Positions 11,893 to 25,550 of a DNA stretch of 64,000 nucleotides are shown here, piece after piece. The notes under the pieces were generated by a model. The model searched no databases. It saw only the letters and a program-made list of their open reading frames with translations, and was not told the DNA's origin. This DNA is from Bryopsis sp. KO-2023 (lineage: Eukaryota; Chlorophyta; Ulvophyceae; Bryopsidales; Bryopsidaceae): assembly GCA_030272585.1 (NCBI GenBank), contig BSYQ01000008.1, positions 2,294,001-2,358,000 of the forward strand. Reading direction: 5' to 3'. The position numbers were made by a program, and so were the translations under genes. The stretch's first letter is position 1. Each line of letters starts with the position of its first letter.

Positions 11893-13053
11893 CTCCCCTA
11901 AAAGCGACGAGCCAGCCTCTCGCGTCCGGATTCGAACGAGATCTCACTGTTGGGCAGGAGTTTCTGAGCAAGTTGGGTTGCCAAAAGGGCAAAGGCAGGT
12001 ATCAGCCTGTAACGCCAGTTAGAGCGTAACGCCAGACGCTTAACGCCTCTGGCTGAAGTGGGGGAGGAGAACGATCTGTGTGCTTTCCTTTTTTCTTTTT
12101 CAAGTTCGTGCTATGTATTGAGTAGGTGAATATGTTGAAAAAAAGAAACTTGCTCAAACCACCGCTCCCCTCAGCGTTGCGTCTCGTTCATAATATTTGT
12201 GAAAAAGTCGCATGCGTTTCAAAAAAACCCAGACGTTTCCAAAAATAGACGTATCGATAATACAAAACACAAACAAGGGCTCCATATTGCCCTCCGCCAC
12301 TCCGAAAATATGTAAAAAAAAAAAATATAAAAAAATCCTTCCAGTATCTGACCCCCTTTTCCGAAATGCGTCACAAACTACCCAAACCACCGAAATGCGG
12401 TCATCTATTGTTTCAAAACGTATTAATGCATTTCTGTCATGAAGTTTTCCCTTCGCCCCCCGACACCATCTACCACGACACCACCTACCACGTACCTGCC
12501 CCCGGCCCACCAAATTTTGAAACAAAAAGAACGAAGCACAGACAATTCTGTTTTTCTTTTTCTTGTTTTCCTTGCGAACAAGAAATCCGCCATGCACAGT
12601 TTTTTTTTTTGTAATATTTTTTTCCCCTTCCTTGCTCAAACGAGAGGAAAAGGAAAAAATTTGGGATTGAAAATATAAAATGAACAAGGAAAAGGAAGCT
12701 ATGCTCTATGCTTTTCAACATCGAATAACACAGGAGGAATGAAAGCATCTTGACCCCGATTCCCCAGCGCCATAGCCTCTTTCCCAAAAACTTCGGGATT
12801 TGTTGTACCTACAATGCAAGTGGAAGGTGTTGGAATCAGTTGGCAATTTTTTCACATCATTGTGAATGATATTTACAAAAAAAGGAAAAAAAAATTGAAA
12901 GCGCAAGTCATTTTGGGATTCTAAATGCAAGGATTAAAATGAGGGGGAACACAAACACAGATTACCATTGTGCTTTGCCGATTTTGGGCAACCGATCGGC
13001 CGAAAAAACACAAAAAAAAAGAAAACACTAAAAGGGAAAAAAAAACCAGAATT
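11893..13053. other. intergenic region, no gene seen
   Basis: This is the region upstream of the small membrane protein and downstream of the DCD-kelch stop. It has a short repeated motif (TAACGCCAG twice and TAACGCCTC once, about 12008-12047) and long A/T runs. Short open frames here are A/T-rich and lack splice-compatible partners. Confidence 0.45.
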
Positions 13054-16000
13054 TCAAGTGGATTTTGTATTTTTTTTTCCCCACCTCTCCATCCCTGCTA
13101 GTGAGAAACCAGCCCTAGACTTTCGACCCCCGATGACGTACAGCTCTCCATCCACCACCTGAAAAAAAAAAAAAAGCAAACCAACCCCCTCCCCTCACGA
13201 AATCAACCAAACATACAATTCATCAATTCTCATGATTTACTGCAAACGATCATGGGCATTTTTTTTTTTAAGAAAAAAAAGATTTCTCCCCAGATCGGAC
13301 AAAGCGACACCACCACAATTTCTTGTTGCTTTTGTCTCTGCACAAACAACCCATTTTTTTTTCCCATCCAATGAAAAACACAGAAAACACAAAAGAGTAA
13401 TCACCGACATGCCTCCACTCACAGAAACAAGTTCAAACAACTAAAACAAAATAAAACCAACCCCTTGAGATAAAATCTGTCGATTTCCAACATATCAAGG
13501 ACATCATTCCCTTCTGTGTTCATTTTTTTCCCTCTTTATTTATTAATTTCAAAACAACGGTGTCGAATTTTTGCACCCAGCTCACCTCGGCAGTGCAATA
13601 TCCTCTGGTTTCATTGACCGCCGCCATTTTATGCCAGGAGCCCGTCTGCCGATCAAACACCTCCACAGCATCCATGGTGTTATCCACGCTGTCACCCCCG
13701 ATCGCCCAAAGACAGTCGTCGTAAATCACGCAAGCCATGCTGGACCTGGGCGAATTCATGTCGGGCAGCATATGCCATTTTCCTTCTCGAGTGTCCTAAA
13801 CCAGCAGCGAAGGAGTCAAAATTTTTGACGAAAACAACAAAATGGCTCGGGAAAAGAACAGAGGAGCACCCCGGCTTTCTTTTTTTTTCCTGGATTGGAC
13901 ATCCGATGGGCAAACGTTGGTTTTCCATCAGGAGAGCTTGCAACCCGTTCAAAACTTGTTACTTGGGGTTTCGTCCAAAAATAAAAATAAAAAAGGAAAT
14001 GTGTCTGTGTGCGATTGCTTTTGCAGGCAATCTCTATGGCAAAAGTTGGGACATATATATACGTACATATATATACTTACTCTGTCCGGAAATAACTGTC
14101 CACTTATGTTTGGGGTTACAGTTCGCGCGTGCGACATCCAATTGATGTGAAATTTTGTGGCGCGCATCTCTGATACACGTAGATGAAGCCCACAAAGTTT
14201 CAGATCCATTGGTTCAGAGGCTGCGATGCAGTGGCTCCGGAACCAGAAACGAAGCAAAACCTCGATTTTCACCTTCCTGGTGAACGTTTTGACACGTCAA
14301 ACGTTCATCGTTTGCCACAAAATTTTGTGCACACATTCTTTAGATGTTCTGTGGCGAGCTCACAAAATTTCGTCGTAATTGAACCAGTGAGTAAAGCACG
14401 ATGTCGTCGTTCAGTATTCGTGACGACTATAAAACCGAGGCAAAGTCGACCTCTGAAACCGAAAATAGCGGCGCAACGCGCGAACTCCACCTCGACCTCG
14501 CAAACGTCATGAACGCAACTCAAGAGACCTTTTCGCGCCAGTTCGCTCGAAAATAGGAGCGAAAGTGACCAAGCTGCCTAGAAAATGGGATTATGATACG
14601 GAATGCCAAGCGCATTACACGAGAGGCCAGGTGGAATTTTCAGAGCAAATTTTGGGGATACACTATACGAAGTCTATATTGTTGCTTTATAACAGTATCT
14701 TACAATTTTGAATCAATTTTAGTATGCAAATTGTAAAAGTCGTCGAAGTGAAAATCGAGGTTTTGCTTCGTTTCTGGTTTCGGAGCCACTGCATCGCAGC
14801 CTCTGAACCAATGGATCTGAAACTTTGTGGGCTTCATCTACGAGTATCAGAGATGCGCGCCACAAAATTTCACATCAATTGGATGTCGCACGCGCGAACT
14901 GTAACCCCAAACATAAGTGGACAGTTATTTCCGGACAGAGTAAGTATATAATTACAAATATTGATGCAAATGTGTGTTCATCAAACTGGAGAGGAGTGGG
15001 CAGGATTTATCCTGCATGGTTGGCTGTGGATTTCGCTCACCAGCATTTCAACGCTTTCCAAGTAGCGTTCGCCATCGTATCCCCCACAGGCATAAATCAC
15101 CGAAAACTCAGAAGCCACCCCCACGGCGAATCTCCGATGACTCATTTTGGGCGCATTGAACCACCTTTTGAAAAAATGAACAAGAAAGCACCCATCACAT
15201 CCAGAACCATCCACCTTTTTTGACATATCTGTTTGATATATTTGCAGAAGCAGAGTATTTTTCCTCCTTCTGCCCGGCTTTTTTAAACTGATGGACTTGA
15301 ATTTGAATTTGAATCTAAATCTGAATCTGAATTTGAATTTTGCCGTTCATTTATTTCTTCACCAAATTTCCTTTCCGTTAAAATTATTGATATCGTTTAT
15401 GTAGATGGAAAAAAATCTTACTTTCTAGTAATTTACTTAATTTTTTTCAAAAAAAAAAAAAAGTGAATTTCCCCCCCCTGGTTTCAAATGTATTACACCG
15501 AAGTTGAAAGCCCCATGCCAATGAGTAATATAGGACTTTTTTTGAATTACAGTTCTTTTTTTTTCCTTTTCTTTTTTTCTTTCTTTTTTTTTTGGGGGGG
15601 GGTGGCTTACCTGTCTGTGTTGGGATCATAAACCTCAACAGTGGATAATTCGTTTTTCGGAGCGCCCCCTCCGACTGCATAAACCCTACCATCGCAAGTG
15701 GTACACCCCACTCCCAGATTTGCTTCAGCATTCGACAAGGGAGCCATCAAACCCCAACTCCCTGAAAATGATAAAACAAAACAAAAGTCCTTTAGCAAGA
15801 TATTCTAAAAAAATAACCAACTCTGTTCAGTTCCATTGCTGGTGCTTGCAATGGACCTCGACGCAGTTTCAAATTCTAAGGATTCGAGATAGAAAAAGCG
15901 GGATCCACTTTTAACAGTTTTTGTTTTAATTTTTTTCCTTTTGGTAAAGCCCCACCACGATGTTCCAAAACCAAAATTCCCTACAGGTTGCTAGAAACAC

Positions 16001-19000
16001 ACACATACAAAAAAAAACCTGCTGAAAAAAATAACAAAACAATCGAAGGTAATTGAAAACTTCGACACAAATGGGCTCAATACAAAGCAGATCCCGAATT
16101 CATACAAAACTCCCATCATAAAAATAAAATTAAAAATGAAATGTTCAAAAAAAAAAAAATTGACAAACACTCCCATCATAAAAATAAAATTAAAAATGAA
16201 ATGTTCAAAAAAAAAAATTGACAAAAAAAAATCATACCCCCCCTCTCCCCTTCCTCGATCCCGATTCAGAAATCACAACCTGCCAATATACCCAAACCAA
16301 AAATCACACACACACACTCTTTTCTTTCCCAATTTCACCTGTGAGCGTGTTATAGACGTGTCCAGTGTTCACCTCTGGATTCCCACCCACCAAGAAGATG
16401 AATTCCCTCAAGGAGGTGATATCCCCACATACAAATTTCCCGGAAGGCAGCAACGCACGAGGGGTCCAGCGGCAGCTCCCTGGATCATAGGTCTCCACCG
16501 TCGGAACGTAGTTTCTCTCGTCCAAACCCCCGATCACATATAGAGCTTCGGTGATGCGAGGTACGGACTGTGGAGCAGGAGACTCGTAGGTTTCACTGCA
16601 TCGACAAAATCTCTTCCGTTCGATTCCTGGAGGGTTTTTTTGTGTGTGTGGGGGGGGTCCTTGCTGCACCCCCCCCATAATTTTCAATTAAAAAACCAAG
16701 TAAATCCATTATTTTTGAAGGGCTTTTATCAGGAGCTCGTGGAAATATTTCTCAAGTTCGTCAACTACCAAAAAAAAAGGGGGGGGGGGGAAGTGCTTGC
16801 AGTGCATGAGGGGGAAAGCTTGATGTGCTTTTATTTTTTAATATAAAATAAAAGTAATAATAAGAGCCCCCACCCCCAAAAACAAAACAAAAACAAAAAA
16901 AATAAAAATAAAAATACAAAAAGACGAATAAAAGCAATACCTTGCGCTAGACATCGATGTTTTGCTGAACCCCTCGTTGGATGGTTGCGGGACATTGCTT
17001 TGCATCGCTTGGTCTTGAGTAGGAGGCCTCCTATTGGCAGTCGAAAGCAACACACCCAACACCCCCAGATTGGACACATCCTCCTTCGGCATATTTCCAC
17101 CCGACGAACGAGCTGATCGAACATCCTCTCCCCCAGAGAAGCCCACACCACTCTGGGCCCCTCCGCCTTGAACACCGATGTCACCACCGGGATTCGAACC
17201 CTGTCTTGCATTCACCGCCTGCTCCGGCTGATGCACTTGAACATCGATTTCTGTGCAGGTTTCCATAGCATCCATCATTTCCTCGTCCTCTTCGAACACC
17301 GACAGCCCACACAGCGATTCTATCGGGAGCTGGCTCCTTGAGGTCCCCCCTCGAGCGCTGGCCATTTCCACGTCTGACATGCCATCCGAACGAGGACGAG
17401 AGGCATGCATTGCTGCTGCGGGAACCCCCATGCCAGACATACGGGGATTTCCTGCTCCAGCAGCACCTCGCCGCTCCACTGTGACCATCATGCTCATTTC
17501 GGAATGCCTGGGGCTGCTTATTTCTGATTCGCATGCGAGAATGGTCTCCCTTCTTCGAGGTATAGGTAACGGTGGACCTTGCACCTGCTGCTGACCTTGC
17601 GCAGCCCTCGGTGATTCATTCTTCGGCACCGACACTCCGCTTCCGATTGATTTCCTGCTGTTCTGCTGCGGTGACCTCCCCACATTTGCAAGGTTCATCG
17701 AATTCCCTCCACGCCCCAGCCCAGCATCCAAGGATTCCCCCAGCGGTTGGGGCGGTGGCATAGCCCTCTCCGGCTGCCTCAATCTTTCCAGCTGATTGAT
17801 GTGTCCTTCCCAGCTATCCCTGCTGACCTGTCCCTGCACCCCAGTTTCCAACTTTAGGAATTCTTTCGACTGGGGTTTCTTGCCAGTCTGCTCCTTCTCA
17901 TTTTTCTCACTCTTTTTCTTCCCACCCCCTTCATCACCACCACCACCACCTCGCCGTTTCGATTTGCCAACCACCTTCCACACCTCATCCTCCAGTTCAG
18001 AGTTGCCTTGCCCCATCCTCCCATGCTCCCCTTTCATTTTGGCTTGTTTCGGGATGCCCGATTCCACTCGCTGCGGGGTCACCAGCTGCCCAGTGGTCAC
18101 ACTTTTTTCCGATGAGGTCACACTTTTTGCACATCCTCCTCCTCCTTTCCCACCTTTTCCAGCCGATTTTCCCGATCCCCCTGCAGCCCCCCCTTGAATC
18201 TTGGTTTTCTCCTTCTTGCCCCTGTTGCTGTTCACAACTTGCCAATCCGGCGCACCGCTCGAACCCCCATCTGCCTCCAACCCAGGCCGGGAAAAACTCA
18301 CCTCAATCACGGGGTCTCGCTGCTTAGCCTTGCCACTCCCCAACACTTGGCTGCTTTGCCCACCCGCCTTCCCCTCCTTCTTTTTCTCGGAGGTGGCCGA
18401 AACAACGATTTCCTTTATCTTTTTGCCTGAACCTCCTTCTTTAGCCTCCATCCTCCCTTTCTCAGAAACCCTGCGATTGGCAGCCACTGTGGGCTTACCC
18501 TTGCTGGCATCCCCACCCCCATTATTCAACACCACTCGTTTCACAATGATGGTCTCCTTGGCTGCCGCTCCAGCAGCTGGGGTGGGCCCCCCACCCAAAG
18601 CTGGGAACTCGTCCATGTTAAGAACAGTCCCCTCGCTTTTCCTTGCAGGAGTTTTCCAGTTTGCAGGGGCGTTGGGTTGCCTGGCGGATTGCGATGGGCC
18701 GGGGCCTCCCAAAGAGTTGGCGTTTCTGGGAATTGCGCTACTGCTGGTGCCGCCACCGCCGACGGCCCCGCCCGACACCCCCACGGTGAGCCCCTTGATC
18801 CCATTCCATTTCTCCTTGGGTGGCCCCCTGGGGACCTGGCAGTTGAACAGCTTGCACAGCCCCGCCACCTGCTTTTTGTCGAGCTCGAAAACGAAATGCT
18901 TTTCGTCCTGGTAGTTTTTAGCGAGCACCGGCTTGAACTGATTCTCCGTCAAGGGGTCGCATCTTTTGCAGAGCTCCACCCTGACCTGGGCGGGAAAATG

Positions 19001-19321
19001 CGTCGGGGCGGTATTGCCTCCCGTCCATCCGTGGGGGTTGATCTCGGGCAGCCCAGGGGAAACCGCCCGGTAAACCCCGTGGAGCTTGCGAACCGAGTAG
19101 TTGTACAGAAACAGGGGGAGGCCAGGGACGATTTCCTGGACGTACAGGAGGTGAGCCCGGGGCAATCCGAAAATTCGCCCTTTCACGCACTCCTCGAAGG
19201 TGTCGTTGGTGCACCCGAAGATGACGCCCCCCAGCTCGTCCCCCAGCTGACGCTGGGAGTCGCGGAAGCCTTGCGGGATGCCACGCGTGTTGACATCGTA
19301 AGTGTAAGTTTTTCTCCCCAT
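13054..19321 (-). CDS. DCD-domain protein with six kelch repeats
   Basis: Six exons on the minus strand join in phase: 16941-19321, 16339-16595, 15611-15761, 15041-15164, 13586-13795 and 13054-13158, giving about 1075 residues from ATG 19321. Residues ~30-160 form a DCD (Development and Cell Death) domain, shown by GVIFGCTNDTFEEC, LFLYNYSVRKLHGVY and the Cys-containing region after it. Residues ~170-790 are low-complexity, Gly/Ser/Lys-rich and probably disordered. The C-terminus has six kelch units marked by YVIGG, FLVGG, YAVGG, YACGG, WAIGG and YVIGG, enough for a six-bladed propeller. DCD-kelch proteins are known in land plants and linked to stress and programmed-cell-death responses; the partner here is unknown. 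The last exon stops soon after its GG motif, so blade closure may be incomplete or the 3' end may be spliced differently. Confidence 0.85.
14076..14944. mobile_element. Stowaway/mariner-like non-autonomous element with 197-bp terminal inverted repeats
   Basis: The arms 14076-14272 and 14748-14944 are inverted copies of each other, 197 bp each, with two mismatches seen by eye. The outer ends read CTTACTCTGTCCGGAAATAA on both sides, close to the plant Stowaway/mariner terminal pattern (CTCCCTCCGTCCC-AAATAAG type). The element is flanked by TA on both sides (14074-14075 and 14945-14946), inside a longer TATATA, as expected for a Tc1/mariner TA target duplication. The 475-bp interior has no transposase frame, so it cannot move by itself. 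It lies in the intron of the DCD-kelch gene between the exons at 15041-15164 and 13586-13795. The near-identity of the arms suggests recent insertion. Confidence 0.85.
15299..15340. repeat. degenerate TGAATT/TGAATC hexamer repeat
   Basis: About seven hexamer units (TGAATT, TGAATC and TAAATC variants) sit in a DCD-kelch intron. It looks like a decayed microsatellite. Confidence 0.6.
16110..16225. repeat. 60-bp tandem duplication in an intron
   Basis: Two consecutive copies of a 60-bp A-rich unit (starting CTCCCATCATAAAAATAAAA) occur at about 16110-16169 and 16170-16225. They differ mainly in the length of an internal A run. They lie in the intron between the DCD-kelch exons at 16339-16595 and 15611-15761. 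Confidence 0.8.
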
Positions 19322-19810
19322 CGGTCCTCAAGCATACGTCGCCGTTTTTCCCGTCACGAGATCGATTCGCGGCGCCGCTCGAGTGGGAAAACACAAGGAA
19401 ATACGAGAAACAGAAGGGAAAAAACGGAGCAACGCCACAGAGGAGGAGCACGTTTAGTGCGTTGCACAAAACGCCGTCTATTTTTAGCATCCTCACTCTT
19501 TTATTTTTACGTTTTGCTTTCGCAACACGATTTTTCTCAGACACAATATCTCGGGGATCCTGTCGTATTTCTTTTTCTTTTGAGAAAAAAACGTTCCATT
19601 ATTTGTTGATCTGTTGATCCTCGTTTTTCGCCTTTCGACCAAGCGCCGGAGCCGGAGCCCCTCCCAAACGCAAGAAAGACAGAAAGACGCCGCTTCTCGT
19701 TTCGACGAACCCGTCTTGACGCTTTCCGCTTTTCCTTTCTACCGCGCAACGGCGACCTCCTTTTCGTTTTCTCCCCCTTTCCCGAAAAAAGAAATCCTTC
19801 GCTTGACACC
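19322..19810. promoter_or_regulatory. divergent promoter region, DCD-kelch / GGPP synthase
   Basis: The DCD-kelch ATG (19321, minus) and the proposed GGPP synthase ATG (19811, plus) point away from each other across 489 bp. This interval should hold both 5' UTRs and either one bidirectional or two short promoters. It is less A/T-rich than introns nearby, and I see no clear TATA box. Confidence 0.5.
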
Positions 19811-23306
<3,496 letters not shown>

Positions 23307-25550
23307 TTCGGGCTGGTTTAACCCAGATATGAAACTGGGGCTGGAAAAAAAAAGTTGAAAGAAAGAAAAGAAACCGTTCAAACAAGAAAAAACAGCAAGC
23401 GAAAAGAAAAGAAAAGAGTTTTTCCTCTTGTTTTGAAAGGGTTTCTTTCTTGCCCTTTTTAGCGATGAGTGGTGGTGATGGGGGGGTTTCCTCGATCTTT
23501 TTTTTTTTCTTTTTTTTTTGGGGGGGGGGTGCGGTGGTGAATCGGAATGGAAAATTTGGATTTGTGTTGATTTGCCCACCCGAGTGAATTTGCAACCCCC
23601 GAAAAGAAGGTTGGAAAAAAAGAAAAGCAAGAAGAAAAAAATTGTTGGCTCATCACTTCAAAAAATATTGATTCTTTTTTTCCGTTGTGGGTGGGAGTAG
23701 TTTTACGACATGCGGAAAAAAAGTGGTGATTTTGGCTGAAATGGACATATTATTATTGACCGATTTCCTGCACGCGTAGATAAAACATTGTGTGTATGCG
23801 TCCAGTTCTATGGGGTCCAAATCATTAGCAGGAAACCTCTGGGGTGGGCGGTTTACACATTTTTTTCCCATATTTTCGAAAGCAATCTGTAGCGGGGATT
23901 TTCCATTTTCCGAGACATCAAGCAGGATGTGGGAAAAATTACATTCTTTTTTTTTTTGTATTGCTTGTTCGTTTTCTTTCTTTTCTTACTGTAGCGAGGG
24001 GACGGCTCAATTTTGGACCATTGGATTGATTGATTTGTTTTGAATTTGTTGTTGCTCAGTGTGTGGGGAGGGAGGGAAAGAAGAAAAAGTGTAATCAGTG
24101 TGCGCACGTTAAAAACTGAGTGGTGGAGTTCATTGAAGCTCATCGATCAATTGACTGCTCCCCTTATGGAGACGCCCTCGAAAAGAAACCTTGTTCCTCC
24201 CTTGGCAAAGGTCCCGAGGAAATTTTGCACGACATTTTTTTCCCCTTTCTTTCTGATATTACCATGTTTCTCACTCCCAAATACCCTCCCACCTAATGAC
24301 CTAACATCACCTCCATTTCGAGAACTCGGGAAAGTAACGCCCGAGGTCACCGCATGGCACCACACCAGATCACAGATCACATGTAATTGATGTTTGTTTG
24401 TTTGTTTTTTGGTGTTATTAAAGTCAAATTGAGTCCACGCACAGTCTTGTTCCAAGGGAAGATGCTTTACAGTTTGGTCAATTGCCCTTTATTCGTTTCT
24501 TCATCCCAACTGGAACCACTTCAGCGACCACCGTTCATTCGATCTGAACTCTTCCCAATTGTTTTTGTAAACTGTCATCCACTTGGCGTTACACTGTCAC
24601 AGGTGTCGAAATAAAAGCTGGTGGGCGAAATTCCCTTCTTTTTCTTTGTTTTTTCCCTTTTGTTTTTTTAAATCACTAATTTTGTTTAAATGCTTCCTAA
24701 CCTAATCCCCGAATCTAATTTATAGTCTTTTTGAATCTTGATCCGATGAACAGGTTGAATCCAAAAATCTTTTGCAACGTTCAATTCCGAAAAAAAAAAA
24801 AAAATCGATGGGGAGAAAGATCTGTGTTGATGTATTTTGTAAAGAACACAAAAAATGAATATGAGCATGAACATTTTTTTATTATTATTATTTTTCTTAT
24901 TTTAAATCAAAAGAAGGCATATTCTTTTTCTGTGAGTTTGAGTTGGTCCAACACACGCGTGCAGGGTTTATGTGAATTGCTCAGAAGCTGTTTCATCAGG
25001 TCCGACACTGTTTGCTTATGTGGTTTTGTTGATTATCATGGCTGCTTGTGCATAACTGTACAAGCAGCCATGATAAAATGCATGAAAGTGTACTTTGAAT
25101 TGCCACAGATCCGAGGTGGCAATTTTCAAGAAAGTGGATATTGACTTCAAGTCAATGACTTGGGGAAACCACCTCAAAACTTGAAGGCAAATCTTTATAT
25201 TCCATATGTAAAAATATTTACAGTTTTCGGACTGGCCAGCACGATCTATTGGCTGACAAAGGATTGCAGGGGGAGGAATGTGTTTTCAATTCTTCTTGTT
25301 AATTCTATAAACAGAAAAAAAACCCATGATTTCAAGAGCTCCCGGTTTTAAATTCATAAACACGATTTTTTTGGCTCGTTTGAAAGGAGTGAAAAACACA
25401 CCCTCCTGTTTTGCTTTTGGAAAACCTAACGCCGAAAAGATATACAGAAAACCCAGAAAAAACTCGGAGGGCTTTTTTTTTACCATCCAAAGTTTTCCAT
25501 GTGTCAAATTTGCTTTGCAAAAACACTGTCCAAAATGAAAACCAAACACC
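23307..25550. other. intergenic region with small hairpins
   Basis: This is the GGPP synthase 3' flank. Open frames are short, with no exon chain. A 75-codon frame at 24387-24614 looks like chance. A run of three small inverted repeats at 25033-25155 is listed separately. Confidence 0.45.
25033..25155. repeat. cluster of three short hairpins
   Basis: The first is a perfect 17-bp stem (25033-25049 with 25060-25076, TTATCATGGCTGCTTGT and its complement, 10-nt loop). The second is a 9-bp stem (25098-25106 with 25116-25124, AATTGCCAC/GTGGCAATT). The third is a 7-bp stem with a 1-nt spacer (25141-25155). They could be transcription terminators, folded RNA or remnants of a small inverted-repeat element. 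No flanking coding sequence helps to decide. Confidence 0.6.

Noticed and set aside
13949-14951. Matching short open frames on opposite strands (around 13949-14272 and 14724-14951)
   Set aside because: They are not genes. They are the two arms of the inverted-repeat transposon read in the same direction.
17183-17205. GGGATTCGAACCC, the complement of a tRNA T-loop/B-box
   Set aside because: It lies inside the DCD-kelch coding exon in a good reading frame, and there is no D-arm, anticodon arm or acceptor stem around it.
18201-18914. 237-codon and 310-codon plus-strand frames
   Set aside because: They are antisense shadows of the large DCD-kelch exon, whose DCD motifs are unmistakable.
24387-24614. 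75-codon plus-strand frame downstream of GGPP synthase
   Set aside because: It has no motif or splice partner, its length is easily reached by chance, and it most likely lies in the gene's 3' flank.
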